Below, one piece after another: positions 1 to 9,516 of a stretch of DNA of 64,000 nucleotides. Positions within the stretch are counted from its first letter, which is position 1, and every line of letters begins with the position of its first letter. The DNA is from Dyella monticola (GTDB taxonomy: Bacteria; Pseudomonadota; Gammaproteobacteria; Xanthomonadales; Rhodanobacteraceae): the NCBI RefSeq assembly GCF_003363155.1, contig NZ_QRBE01000002.1, forward strand, positions 205,795-269,794, given 5' to 3'. The notes under the pieces were generated by a model, which was not told the origin of the DNA, searched no databases, and saw only the letters and a list, made by a program, of their open reading frames with translations. The position numbers and the translations under genes were made by a program.

Positions 1-1332
1 CTCGCCCTTGAGCTGATCGACAATGGCCGAAACGTTGGCGCGGAAGGCGGCCTTGTCGGCGTCGCTGAGCTTGTCGTTGCTCCCGGTCGGCAACGCCGGC
101 ATGTCCTGCCACACCATCAGGCCGATGCGGTCGGCCCAGTAATACCAGCGCGCCGGCTCCACCTTGATGTGCTTGCGGATGGTGTTGAAGCCGAGGTCCT
201 TGGTTTTTTGGATGTCGAACTTGAGCGCCGCATCGGTGGGTGCAGTGTAGATGCCATCCGGCCAGTAGCCCTGGTCCAGCGTGGCCAGCAAAAAGGTCGG
301 CTTGCCATTCAATACGATGCGGTTGCGTCCATTCACTTTCCCGATGGCAATCGTGCGCAGGCCTGCATAGCTGGTCACCTCGTCACGTTGATCGCCCCGT
401 GTAAGCGTGGCTTTGAAGGTGTATAGGAAGGGATCGTTCGGGCTCCAAAGATGCGGATGCGCGATGGCCAGATGCAGCGCGTGGCCCGCAGGTCCGCTCG
501 CCTCACCCACGGTCTTGCCATCCGCATAAGCCGTGACGTGCAACGTGGCACCCTCGCTGCGGCCGTGTAGCGTCGCGGTGACGGTGAAAGCGTCCAGAGT
601 GCGTACCGGGGTGAAATTCAGCTGAGCCAGACTGGTGCACGGCACCGGCTCCAGCCACACCGATTGCCAGATCCCCGAGGCCGCAGTGTAGAAGATGCCT
701 TCGGGCTTCAGTCGCTGCTTGCCGACCATCACATTGGCGCCGTCCACCGGCGCGTGCACAGCCACGATGATCTCCTGTGGACCATGCGGCCGAAGCGCCT
801 GCGTGATATCCGCACTGAAAGACGTATAGCCGCCTGTATGGTGCGCCACTTGCGTACCGTTGATGTACACCGTGGCGTCGTCGTCCACCGCGCCGAAGTT
901 GAGTCGTACACGTTGGCCATGCGCGGTGAAGGCAGCCGGAATGTCCACCTGTCGACGGTAGAACATATAGTCCGAATGCTTTTGCACGCCCGAGAGCACG
1001 GACTCGATCGGATACGGCACCAGCACCTGGTCCTTCAGCGTCTGGCCGAACGGTGGCACGCCCTGCCCGTCACTCGGCGCGTATTGCCACAGTCCATTCA
1101 AGCTTATCCATTGTGGGTGCTCCAACGACGGACGTGCCAACTGCGGGCGCGGATAGTCGGGTAACGCATTACGGGGCGACACGTCGGCCGTCCACGGGGT
1201 TGCCAATGGCGGCACCTTGCCGTTCCAGGTAGTCGTCTGATCGGAAGCCGCCATCGTCATTGAGGCAAAGCCCATGGCCAGGGCCATGCTCATCCAGGCG
1301 CTCGCGCCGCGTACGTTGATTTTGCTCATCAT
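1..1332 (-). CDS. Glycoside hydrolase family 2 protein, N-terminal part (3' end outside window)
   Basis: This is the N-terminal ~443 residues of an exported GH2 glycosidase of the beta-mannosidase/beta-galactosidase type; the frame is open to base 1. A hydrophobic signal segment follows MSKINVRG. A jelly-roll sugar-binding domain comes next (motif GIWQSVWLEP), then an Ig-like domain, then the start of the TIM barrel (IRKHIKVEP and GLMVWQDMP, both typical of GH2). The catalytic glutamates should lie beyond the edge. The start at 1332 (or the adjacent ATG at 1329) has an AGGAAAGGG ribosome site just upstream. It lies 138 bp downstream of the GH92 gene and is probably co-transcribed with it and the receptor, suggesting breakdown of mannose-containing glycans. 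Substrate cannot be fixed from the visible part. Confidence 0.85.
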   Translation of the reverse strand, partial: MMSKINVRGASAWMSMALAMGFASMTMAASDQTTTWNGKVPPLATPWTADVSPRNALPDYPRPQLARPSLEHPQWISLNGLWQYAPSDGQGVPPFGQTLKDQVLVPYPIESVLSGVQKHSDYMFYRRQVDIPAAFTAHGQRVRLNFGAVDDDATVYINGTQVAHHTGGYTSFSADITQALRPHGPQEIIVAVHAPVDGANVMVGKQRLKPEGIFYTAASGIWQSVWLEPVPCTSLAQLNFTPVRTLDAFTVTATLHGRSEGATLHVTAYADGKTVGEASGPAGHALHLAIAHPHLWSPNDPFLYTFKATLTRGDQRDEVTSYAGLRTIAIGKVNGRNRIVLNGKPTFLLATLDQGYWPDGIYTAPTDAALKFDIQKTKDLGFNTIRKHIKVEPARWYYWADRIGLMVWQDMPALPTGSNDKLSDADKAAFRANVSAIVDQLKGE

Positions 1333-1470
1333 CCGCCCTTTCCTCATCGGCCTCGCTCGAAGCGGTGTCGTGCACCGTGTTCCGAAGCATGACCAATTGT
1401 CCGACAAATGTCCAAAAACCCGGTCGCCATGCTCGAAAGCGGGCATGGCGATGGAACGGAGGCGCATCGA

Positions 1471-3867
1471 TTACTGATGGGCCGCCGACATCGAAGGCGG
1501 CGCATCCCGTACATCGGCTCCCCACGCTTTATTCGGCTCTGGTCCCATCGTGAGCACCAAGCTGCCACCGTTGGCGATGTCAGCGTGGCTGAACCACGGC
1601 TTGGTCCACGGCTTGCCGTTGAGCGTTGCGGACTGGATGTACTTGTTTTGCGCCGAATTGTTGCGCGCGACGATCTCGAAGATCTTGCCGTTGCCAAGAT
1701 GCAGGCGAACCTGGTCGAAGATCGGGCTGCCGAGGATGTAGTCAGAACTGGAAGGATCGACCGGATAGAAACCCATCGCGCTGAGCACGTACCAGGACGA
1801 GGTCGAACCTTGGTCGTCCATGCCGGGAAAGGCGTAACCGCTGGTGTCGCTGCCGTAGAGCTGGGCGAGGATGCGTCGCGTCAGCGCCTGCGTTTTCCAG
1901 GGCTGGCCGCTCCATGCGTAGAGATACGCTGCCTGCTGATCCGGTTGGTTGCCCTGCACATATTCCCCGATCATGCCGGTGCAATCGCGGCAGATGCCCT
2001 TGGCCCGATAAGGCGTGGAGAAGAACGCGTCGAGCTTGTCGTTGAACGCAGCGCGCCCGCCGAGCAGGTCGATCAAACCTTGCACGTCGTGCGGCACCAG
2101 CCACAGCGTGGACCAACCCGACGCTTCCTTCATCATGAAGTTGTAGTACGGCTCACCCGGATCGAACGGGGAAATCCATTTGCCGTCCGCAGTGCGACCA
2201 CGGAAGAAACCCACCGATGGATCGAACACGTTGTGGTAGTTCTCGGCGCGATGCAGAAACATCTGGGCGTCTTGCGTCTCGCCGAGTCGGCGTGCGACAT
2301 CAGCAAGCGCGTGATCATCCCACGCATATTCGAGCGTGGTGGCGACGCCCGCCTTGCCACCCGCATACGGCGGACTGGGGTTTCCCGGAGGAACGATATC
2401 GGAAATCCAGCCGTTCTTCATATATTCGGCCAGATAGCCACGCGGCCCGTTGGGGTCGGTAGCGTTTTTGCGCAAATACGTATAGACGGCTGCATAGTTG
2501 AACGGGATACCCCGCTGCCACGCACCGTCGTAAAGGAACACGGCGTGATCGCCGTGGAACGAGGTGTCCATGTAGCCGCGCACGCGGGCCCGGTCCAGCT
2601 CGGATTGCATGATGTCCTGCACAATCTTCGGCTCGAGCAACATCAGCAGCACGATCTGGTTGCGGCCGGTATCCCAGAACGGCACCGGTCCGTAGTGATC
2701 GTAGGTAGCGACCTGGACGCGGCCGTCTGCGTCGGTGAAGCGTGTGCCTTTGCGCGCGATCAGGCGTGGACTGGCGAAGGAGTGGTACAGCGTCGAGTAG
2801 AACAGCATGCGCTGCTTCGGCGTGCCGCCGGTCACTTCGACGCGATCGAACAGCTTCGCCCACGCCGCGCGCGCCTGCGCGCGCACGCGATCGAAATCCC
2901 AGCTTGCGTCCTGGGCGCGCAAGCGCTGTTCGGCTTCGTCGGCGCTGTAGCCGTGGGCGACCCTCACCAGCACCTGCTCGCCTGCTTGCGTGTCGAAGGT
3001 GACGTAAGCGCCTGCGTAGCTGCCGGACACCGTGCGCCGTCCGGCCTGCACGTCTTCGTCGCCAAAGCCGCCCTTGTCGTTGTGGTTCGCGCGGAAGGTG
3101 CCGAAGCTGGCGAACGGTCGCGAGAATTCCGCGACGAACCAGGGACCATCCGAATCGCGCTCCCCGCGCGTACCCTCGGCAACACCGCGAATGGTGCGAT
3201 CGCCCACCACCTCCACATTACCTCCGGCGCGGCGCAAATTGACGACGACGTTCGCGCGATGACTCGCCGGAAAGGTGAAGCGCATCAGGCTGGTCCACTG
3301 CGTTGCCGTGAGCTCGACACGGGTGTGGAACGTGGCGAGGTCGACAGCGTAGTAGCCAGGCGACGCCTTCTCACTGGCTTTGTCGTAATACGACGGTGCG
3401 TAGTCCGGCGGCACGGTCCAGTCGCCTACCACCGGCATGATCATCGGTGCGGCGCGAGCGCCGTAGGTCGAGCCACCGCCAGTGAAACCAATCATCGTCG
3501 GACGACCATAGGCGTATGACATGGCGACGCCCGTGGGATAGCTGAGATCGGCGTTGACGTTGACGGGCGCCGCTTCGGTCGAGCTTTGCGGCAAGCTCGC
3601 GCCCGGCGATGTCATGCCCGAATACAGTGGCTCGCCTGGAGGCGGCGCGTTGCCGATCAGCGCCTGTTGATCCAGCGGTGCGGTGCCGACCAGCGGGTTG
3701 GCCAGATCTACGGCGGCTGGCGCCGCGGACGGCGCTGCGTTGTCGTTTTGGGCGCGACTTCCACCGATGCCTGCAAGCGCAACGATCGCCAGTGCGACGG
3801 CCACAAACGTGTGCCGCTTGCGGATCGATGAAGCACAACGTCGAAGGCGCGCGCGAGATGAATTCAT
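1471..3867 (-). CDS. GH92 family alpha-mannosidase, exported
   Basis: The 798-residue protein has the full length of GH92 calcium-dependent exo-alpha-mannosidases, which trim alpha-1,2/1,3-linked mannose from N-glycans. A signal peptide is visible (basic MNSSRARLRR start, hydrophobic core, cleavage near GGSRAQ). The N-terminal half is a beta-sandwich and the C-terminal half the (alpha/alpha)6 barrel, with the family hallmarks GNQPDQQ and GMDDQGSTSSW. The ATG at 3867 is preferred over an in-frame TTG at 3885 because GGAGA sits just upstream of it. It is placed between the TonB-dependent receptor and the GH2 gene, as in glycan utilisation loci. Family assignment is firm; the linkage specificity is inferred from the family. 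Confidence 0.92.
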   Translation of the reverse strand: MNSSRARLRRCASSIRKRHTFVAVALAIVALAGIGGSRAQNDNAAPSAAPAAVDLANPLVGTAPLDQQALIGNAPPPGEPLYSGMTSPGASLPQSSTEAAPVNVNADLSYPTGVAMSYAYGRPTMIGFTGGGSTYGARAAPMIMPVVGDWTVPPDYAPSYYDKASEKASPGYYAVDLATFHTRVELTATQWTSLMRFTFPASHRANVVVNLRRAGGNVEVVGDRTIRGVAEGTRGERDSDGPWFVAEFSRPFASFGTFRANHNDKGGFGDEDVQAGRRTVSGSYAGAYVTFDTQAGEQVLVRVAHGYSADEAEQRLRAQDASWDFDRVRAQARAAWAKLFDRVEVTGGTPKQRMLFYSTLYHSFASPRLIARKGTRFTDADGRVQVATYDHYGPVPFWDTGRNQIVLLMLLEPKIVQDIMQSELDRARVRGYMDTSFHGDHAVFLYDGAWQRGIPFNYAAVYTYLRKNATDPNGPRGYLAEYMKNGWISDIVPPGNPSPPYAGGKAGVATTLEYAWDDHALADVARRLGETQDAQMFLHRAENYHNVFDPSVGFFRGRTADGKWISPFDPGEPYYNFMMKEASGWSTLWLVPHDVQGLIDLLGGRAAFNDKLDAFFSTPYRAKGICRDCTGMIGEYVQGNQPDQQAAYLYAWSGQPWKTQALTRRILAQLYGSDTSGYAFPGMDDQGSTSSWYVLSAMGFYPVDPSSSDYILGSPIFDQVRLHLGNGKIFEIVARNNSAQNKYIQSATLNGKPWTKPWFSHADIANGGSLVLTMGPEPNKAWGADVRDAPPSMSAAHQ

Positions 3868-3904
3868 TGTTTTTCTCCGATGCAAAATAAAAGCCCGATC
3901 GCTA

Positions 3905-3930
3905 CGGGGTCAGGTAAAAAACTGACCCCG
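3905..3930. repeat. REP-like hairpin between receptor and GH92 genes
   Basis: A perfect 9-bp inverted repeat, CGGGGTCAG and CTGACCCCG, encloses an A-rich loop of 8 nt. It sits in the 74-bp gap between the receptor stop and the GH92 start. It could be a mobile REP-type palindrome or an mRNA-stabilising/attenuating hairpin that lowers downstream expression. There is no clear U-tract in the direction of transcription, so a strong terminator is less likely. Confidence 0.6.
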
Positions 3931-3941
3931 CGCGCCGTTTT

Positions 3942-6900
3942 TCAACCGCCATCGCCGAACTTGTACGTGACGCCCACGTAATACTGACGCCCGGCATATT
4001 CGAGCTGGTAGAGCCGGTCCGCGGTATCGCTGCCAAGATACTCGCGCGACGTGGAGCGCGTCAGATTGATGACCGATGCGTTCACCATCAAGTGCTTGGT
4101 GAATTCGTAGTCGCCATTCAGATCGATCTGGTTGTACGGCTGCATATACATGGGGAGACCGGATGAAAGCCCCTCCATGGTGCGGCCCGTCCAGTTGCTG
4201 GTGGCACGCAGGAGAAGCCCATTTTTCTCGTAGAACAAGGAAATGTTCGCCGCATATTTGGCGCTGCCGATCAGTTCCGACTTTCCGACCTGCGTATCGC
4301 CCAGCGAAACGGCGGTTTCGTTGGTTTTGTTGAGCGTGTAGTTGGCAATGTAGCCAATACCGATCGGGAAGGTGTGCTGCGTGTAGATCTCCACGCCCCG
4401 GGACGTACCCGAGCGGCCGTTGGCGTTGGTGCTATACGACATGAACGGCGTCGGGGTGCCGTTGACGTCCACGATCGTGTTGTTGACGGTAACCGGCACG
4501 ACGAAGTTCTTCACCGTCTTTTGGAATACATCCACGCCAACCACCGATTCGGGCGCGTAATACCACTCGCCGGCCACATCGAACTGCGTGGCCGTGAAAG
4601 GCTTCAGATCAATGTTGGCGCCACTGCCGTACCAGCCCGGCAGCGGCGCGCCGAATTGCTTGCGGTCGTCGTAGTAAGCCTGGGTGTCATCGGTGAGGCT
4701 GCCCAATTGGGCCAGATCGGTGTAGTTCGCACGGGCCAGCGCCTGCGAGCCGGCGACGCGCAGCATCAGGTCATCGGGAAGGCTCCATGCGAGATTGAAG
4801 CTGGGAAGCAGCTTGTTGTACCGCTTGTTCATGGAGCTGTTGGTAAATGACTCCACCACCGCCTGTTCCTGCGGGAGGTATTCGAAATCGCCCGGTGCGC
4901 ATGGGCCGCCCGCGATGTTTACGCCAGTGCCAGGGCAGATCAGGATGGCGCCCTGCGGCGAGTGGTAATACACCGCGTTATTGGTGGTGATCTCATCGGC
5001 AACCGTGATGTTCTGTTCCGTGCTGACAAAGCGCAGGCCGACATTGCCGCGGATCGTGCCGGTGTCGAAGTTAGCTTGCACATAGGCGGCCGAGATCTGT
5101 TCGCCGATGAAGGATTTATCTTCCGGGTGCGGATAAACCGTCCTGTCGTAGGTCTGGTTGAGGTAGTTGTAATAGGCCGGGAAATTGATCGCCGGGAAGA
5201 TGTTGTCGTTGAACGCCAGGTTGTGGCCGTCAAGCAGATACGGCTCCAGGAAGCCGGATGGGAGATTGCCGGCGTTCGGATCGCAGGTCTGGAACTGTTC
5301 GGTGGTGCCGGGGCAATACCAACGGATCTCGTAGTTCTCCTGCTCTGCACGATTGTCGCGATACTTGAGGCCAAACTGCAGCGACTGCATCCAACTGGAA
5401 TCGAAAGCGTACGTGAAATCGATCTGCGCGAAGTTTTGCGAGGTATTGGTATCGATGTAATTGGAACCGGTCGAACCCAGATCCACCTGGCCTTCGCCGG
5501 CCAGCATGTTCTGCAGTGTGTTCGGCGAAGCGGTGAGCGTGGGCGTGCCGCTCAGCGTCCATGCGCTCAACTGGCTGCCGTCCACCCATTGTCCATTGAC
5601 GAAGTTGCGCGGCTTGGCCGCCATGCCGAACTCCACCGAAGGACCACCCGTGGCCCAGGTGCGGCCCACATTGAACGAGGCACTGAGGTTGCCACCGCCG
5701 TCCCACTCTCCTTGCAGATTGACGCTTTGCGAGAGCGCTTTTTCCACCGAATAGTTGCCGGTCAACCAAGGCGTCTGCGAGGAGCACACGTCGACCGCCT
5801 GTCGCGCGGTGCCGGTGACCGGATTGGTCAGCGAGTTACAACCTTGGCCCGACGGCGGAAGCACATACGTGGCGCCGGTGACGATCGTGTGTGAAGGATC
5901 GAACGTCAGACCGTTGGGAGCGAGCAGATTGCCTTGCTGGTTGGCATAGGTGTCGGTAGGCAAACCCCATTCGGGAATTTCGACGGTGTTGGTGATCTGC
6001 GTCTGATCACGCTCGAAGCGGAAGTAATTACCTGTAAGCAGAAAGCTGCTGCTCGGCTTGAACTGCATGGTGACCTGCGCGCCCTTGGTCTTCAGATCCA
6101 GCTGTGATTCGCTGGTGCTGAACTGTTGCGGCATCCAGTAGCCCGAGTAGCTGTTGCCGGCCTGGTCGGTGACGCCGCCGCCGGGCCACAGGTCGATGTT
6201 GGGCTCCACGGCACTGCCGAATTGTTGGCCATGCACGTTCACCGGTGGCTGCGTGCACGTTGCAAAGGACGTGCAGTTGTTGGACCACCAGTGCCAATTG
6301 GACGCATTGGCGGTGTCATCGGTGTCCTGTCGATCCTGATACGAGCCGGCGATCAATACGCCAAAGGTCTGGGCCTTGTTGCGCCATGACCACAAGGCCG
6401 ACACCTGCGGCTTGGTCTTGGCGTTGTTGTCCGCGCCCGCAGCGTCGACCGAAATAAACCCGTCGTTGGGCTTCATTTCCAGCGGACGACGCGTCTGCAG
6501 ATCCACCACGCCACCGATACCGCCTTCGTCGAGGCGTGCTTCCTGGCTCTTGTACAGTTTGATGTCCGAGAACATGTTGGCCGGCATCAATGTGTAGTTG
6601 AACGAGCGCGACAACGAGTCGGAGGTATCGGCCGAAGCCACGTAATTGCCGTTCAATTCGGTCAGCGTAAGCTCGGGCGCCAGGCCGCGGATGCTGACGG
6701 TTTTCCCCTCGCCGGCATCGCGACTGATCACCACGCCCGGAACGTGCGCAAGGGCGTCGGCAATGTTCTTGGCGGGAAACTGGGAGATGTTCTGCGCGTT
6801 GATGACCTCGACGATCGCATTGGAGTCGCGCTTCTCCTGCATGTTCTCGTCGATTGACTGACGAAAGCTGGTGACCACAACTGTCTGCAGGAGTGTGGGC

Positions 6901-7121
6901 TTGGTTGTGTCACCGGCTTTTTTATCATCGGCCTTCTTGGCCTTTTTGCTGTCGGACGACGGTGCCGTGGGCGGTGTTGTCGCTGGGCTTGCGGAGGGCT
7001 GGGATGTCTGCGCGGCAAAGGCAATCGCGGGTATCCCCATACAACCGCCAAATGACAAGGTCGCCAAAGCGAGCGCGACGTACAACGGCTTGCGTGTAGC
7101 AACGTGTGGCAAGTGGGTCAT
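3942..7121 (-). CDS. TonB-dependent receptor (glycan uptake type)
   Basis: This 1059-residue outer-membrane protein should import oligosaccharides using TonB energy. Residues 1-37 look like a signal peptide, followed by a Pro/Ser/Lys-rich linker and a TonB-box-like QTVVVTS at about 79-85. The plug domain follows (NIADALAHVPGV, then SIRGLAPELTLTELNG), and the rest is a long beta-barrel ending YVGVTYKFGDGG. The plug sequence matches the class common in Xanthomonadales and Caulobacter carbohydrate loci. AGGGAA precedes the ATG by about 9 nt. It is the first gene of a probable operon with GH92 and GH2, and a LacI-type palindrome lies 116-133 bp upstream of its start, so induction by a mannoside is a reasonable inference. 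Confidence 0.93.
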   Translation of the reverse strand: MTHLPHVATRKPLYVALALATLSFGGCMGIPAIAFAAQTSQPSASPATTPPTAPSSDSKKAKKADDKKAGDTTKPTLLQTVVVTSFRQSIDENMQEKRDSNAIVEVINAQNISQFPAKNIADALAHVPGVVISRDAGEGKTVSIRGLAPELTLTELNGNYVASADTSDSLSRSFNYTLMPANMFSDIKLYKSQEARLDEGGIGGVVDLQTRRPLEMKPNDGFISVDAAGADNNAKTKPQVSALWSWRNKAQTFGVLIAGSYQDRQDTDDTANASNWHWWSNNCTSFATCTQPPVNVHGQQFGSAVEPNIDLWPGGGVTDQAGNSYSGYWMPQQFSTSESQLDLKTKGAQVTMQFKPSSSFLLTGNYFRFERDQTQITNTVEIPEWGLPTDTYANQQGNLLAPNGLTFDPSHTIVTGATYVLPPSGQGCNSLTNPVTGTARQAVDVCSSQTPWLTGNYSVEKALSQSVNLQGEWDGGGNLSASFNVGRTWATGGPSVEFGMAAKPRNFVNGQWVDGSQLSAWTLSGTPTLTASPNTLQNMLAGEGQVDLGSTGSNYIDTNTSQNFAQIDFTYAFDSSWMQSLQFGLKYRDNRAEQENYEIRWYCPGTTEQFQTCDPNAGNLPSGFLEPYLLDGHNLAFNDNIFPAINFPAYYNYLNQTYDRTVYPHPEDKSFIGEQISAAYVQANFDTGTIRGNVGLRFVSTEQNITVADEITTNNAVYYHSPQGAILICPGTGVNIAGGPCAPGDFEYLPQEQAVVESFTNSSMNKRYNKLLPSFNLAWSLPDDLMLRVAGSQALARANYTDLAQLGSLTDDTQAYYDDRKQFGAPLPGWYGSGANIDLKPFTATQFDVAGEWYYAPESVVGVDVFQKTVKNFVVPVTVNNTIVDVNGTPTPFMSYSTNANGRSGTSRGVEIYTQHTFPIGIGYIANYTLNKTNETAVSLGDTQVGKSELIGSAKYAANISLFYEKNGLLLRATSNWTGRTMEGLSSGLPMYMQPYNQIDLNGDYEFTKHLMVNASVINLTRSTSREYLGSDTADRLYQLEYAGRQYYVGVTYKFGDGG

Positions 7122-7236
7122 TTTTTCTGATTCCCTTACATGTGTGCGCCCTGCGGGAGTCGGCGCGGTGATCCCCCTGTTTGATCACGTGTTGCGGAAG
7201 CGCGATTTATGGATGCAGGTGCCCTCCCTCCTCTTG

Positions 7237-7254
7237 ATTTGGATCGATCCAAAT
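7237..7254. promoter_or_regulatory. Perfect 18-bp palindrome, LacI-family-type operator
   Basis: ATTTGGATCGATCCAAAT is a perfect dyad with a central CG, the form expected for a LacI/GalR-family sugar repressor. It lies 116-133 bp upstream of the TonB-dependent receptor start, so it probably controls the receptor-GH92-GH2 operon. The regulator gene is not in the window. Confidence 0.7.
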
Positions 7255-7800
7255 TTTTGACAACAACGAGCCCTGGACTCCTCAGCGATGGGTGTTTCAG
7301 GTTTCTGGATGCACCACTGCGAAGGCGCGAGTCTGGCGTCGCCAAAGCGGCGCGGCGCGGCTTACCCCGGTGCGGCCGACCACGCCGCAAACACGCGCGC
7401 TGGGATGCCAGCAGCCGTCCGATGAAGCGGCACGGGCGAGCCCTTCAGCGCTTTTCAGATGCCACGGCGACCTACACCAGAACACGAATGGCCAGCGTTG
7501 CGATGGCGGGTTGAAGGATTGAGCGCTTCGACAAAACGTAAGGTCCCCTGCTTCCCCACGGCGAAGAGGACGACGGTCAACACCATCAACGAGCGCGGAC
7601 ACGCAAACGGCGCTCGGGCCTGTCATGGCAGAAATACTGACGACTTCTGATTTCATGTGGCGGCTTCCCATTCCCTCAACCGATCGGGAGAGAAGCACCA
7701 ACATGCCGGGAAGCGCCTTACTCACGCCTCATAGCCCTCTCCGCCCCAGTCCAGATCATTCAGACCGTTCGCAGCAGCGACATGGCCTGAGCAACCGTTG

Positions 7801-7818
7801 ATTTGGATCGATCTAAGT
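7801..7818. promoter_or_regulatory. Degenerate second copy of the LacI-type operator
   Basis: ATTTGGATCGATCTAAGT keeps the left half of the 7237 palindrome and differs at two positions of the right half. The 16 bases at 7798-7813 are identical to 7234-7249, in the same orientation. It lies 407 bp before the first EPS gene. It may be an auxiliary operator for looping or a decayed site. Confidence 0.45.
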
Positions 7819-8224
7819 CCCCTGGGGCAAATTAATACGCCTGAAATGCAGGTTGTCACGCTGCGGCGCAAAAAAATGCAGCGTCACCAGCAGGATTTCA
7901 CGCCGTCTAGATCACCCCAATACGCTCGACATCAGTCACGGAAAAATTGGTGGACCTGGCTTACTGAACCCGCTTCAGGTCAACGCAAACGTCAACGAAA
8001 ACGCAGATGATTGGTCTACGCGCGATGTGCTGTAACAAAAACGAACACCATGCTTCCACCAACGCCGTTGCTCGTGATGGACACTCCCTTCCAGTGCGCT
8101 CCATACGTTTCCAGATTCCACAAAACACCAGAAACAGTTGCGGGCGATCCGTTGCTAGTGTCAACTGCGCGGGTCAGCACGTCGCTCCATTTCTACCGAA
8201 AACAACAACGAACAAGGGACTCGT

Positions 8225-9502
8225 ATGCGAAAGCTGGAGAACACCAAGCTCGCCATCATCGGACTCGGTTATGTGGGTCTTCCCTTGGCGGTGGAATTTG
8301 GCAAGCACTACGACACGATCGGCTTCGATATAAAAAAAGGGCGCATCGACGAACTGCGTGCCGGTCACGACAGCACGCTGGAGGTGAGCGCCGCTGAACT
8401 GGCCGATACCACTGGACTGCGATTCAGCGCGGATCTGGCCGATCTGGCCGATCGCAATACGTATATTGTTACGGTGCCCACGCCCATCGATACGGCCAAG
8501 CGCCCGGACCTGACGCCATTGATCAAGGCGAGCGAGGCCTTGGGCAAGGTGCTGTCGGCGGGCGACGTGGTGGTCTACGAATCAACCGTTTATCCGGGCT
8601 GCACCGAGGAGATTTGCATTCCCCTCCTCGAAAAAGTATCGGGACTGGTTTACAACCGCGACTTCTTCGCCGGCTACAGTCCCGAACGCATCAATCCGGG
8701 CGACAAACAGCATCGCGTCACCAGCATCCTCAAGGTCACCTCCGGCTCAACGCCGGAAACCGCGGATTTTGTCGACAGCCTGTACGGTTCGGTGATCACC
8801 GCCGGCACGCATAAGGTGAGCTCGCTGAAAGTGGCCGAGGCGGCAAAGGTCATCGAGAACACTCAGCGCGATCTCAATATTGCGCTGGTCAACGACCTGG
8901 CGATCCTGTTCAACAAGCTGGGCATCGACACGCTTGAAGTATTGCAAGCGGCCGGCACGAAGTGGAACTTCCTGCCCTTTCGGCCCGGCCTTGTCGGCGG
9001 CCATTGCATCAGCGTCGATCCGTATTACCTCACGCACAAGGCGCAGGAAGTCGGGCATCACCCGGATGTCATTCTTGCCGGACGGCGAACCAACGACAGC
9101 ATGGGCCCCTATGTCGCCAGCGAGGTGATCCGCTTGATGGTGCGCAAAGGCATCAATCCGGTGAACGCCCGCATTCTGGTGTTGGGCCTGGCGTTCAAGG
9201 AAAACTGTCCGGATTTGCGCAATACACGCGTGGTGGACATTCTTAAGGCGCTGTGCGGTTACAACGCACAGGTCGATGTGCATGATCCGTGGGTCAGCGC
9301 GGCCGAGGCCGAACACGAATACGCGATCACGCCGGTGAAAAAACCGCGCGATGGCGACTATGACGCCGTGATCGTTGCTGTTGGCCATCGGGAATTTGTC
9401 GCCTTGGGCGCGGCAGGCATACGTGCCTTTGGCAAGCCCTCGTCGGTGATTTATGACGTGAAATACGTACTGCCGCGCGAGGCGGTGGATGGGCGCCTTT
9501 AA
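8225..9502 (+). CDS. Nucleotide-sugar 6-dehydrogenase (TviB/WbpO-like)
   Basis: The 425-residue enzyme belongs to the UDP-glucose/GDP-mannose dehydrogenase family, which oxidises C6 of a UDP-hexose to the uronic acid with two NAD. The N-terminal Rossmann motif is [12 protein letters not shown] (residues ~11-22). The central segment carries [21 protein letters not shown] (without the first three residues it is the family helix). The Cys nucleophile lies in [12 protein letters not shown]. The sequence resembles the UDP-HexNAc dehydrogenases TviB/WbpO more than UDP-glucose dehydrogenase, so the product may be an N-acetylhexosaminuronate; this is inferred from general resemblance. It starts the EPS locus and is followed after 14 bp by the epimerase gene, suggesting the two supply an acidic sugar to the polymer. 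Confidence 0.88.
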   Translation: MRKLENTKLAIIGLGYVGLPLAVEFGKHYDTIGFDIKKGRIDELRAGHDSTLEVSAAELADTTGLRFSADLADLADRNTYIVTVPTPIDTAKRPDLTPLIKASEALGKVLSAGDVVVYESTVYPGCTEEICIPLLEKVSGLVYNRDFFAGYSPERINPGDKQHRVTSILKVTSGSTPETADFVDSLYGSVITAGTHKVSSLKVAEAAKVIENTQRDLNIALVNDLAILFNKLGIDTLEVLQAAGTKWNFLPFRPGLVGGHCISVDPYYLTHKAQEVGHHPDVILAGRRTNDSMGPYVASEVIRLMVRKGINPVNARILVLGLAFKENCPDLRNTRVVDILKALCGYNAQVDVHDPWVSAAEAEHEYAITPVKKPRDGDYDAVIVAVGHREFVALGAAGIRAFGKPSSVIYDVKYVLPREAVDGRL

Positions 9503-9516
9503 CAGGATGGCATGTG

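Larger units (their letters stand above)
7122..8224. other. Gene-poor intergenic region with two LacI-like sites
   Basis: About 1.1 kb separates the divergent receptor operon from the EPS locus. It contains the two operator-like palindromes listed separately and, at 7854-7885, a short inverted repeat (ACGCTGC / GCAGCGT around an A-rich loop). Open frames inside it (for example 7297-7725 minus) have a composition rich in Arg, Cys and Trp unlike neighbouring proteins, and I recognise none. No tRNA or clear sigma-70 promoter for the 8225 gene was found by eye. It may hold promoters with long leaders or the decayed remains of a gene. Confidence 0.6.

Noticed and set aside
1408-3519. 703-codon plus-strand open frame opposite the GH92 gene
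   Set aside because: It is antisense to a clear GH92 protein, is rich in Arg/His/Val as expected for a mirror frame of GC-rich coding DNA, and has no recognisable domain.
7297-7725. 142-codon minus-strand frame in the intergenic region
   Set aside because: Composition unlike real proteins in the window, no ribosome site, no recognisable family; could be remnant DNA but not supported as a gene.
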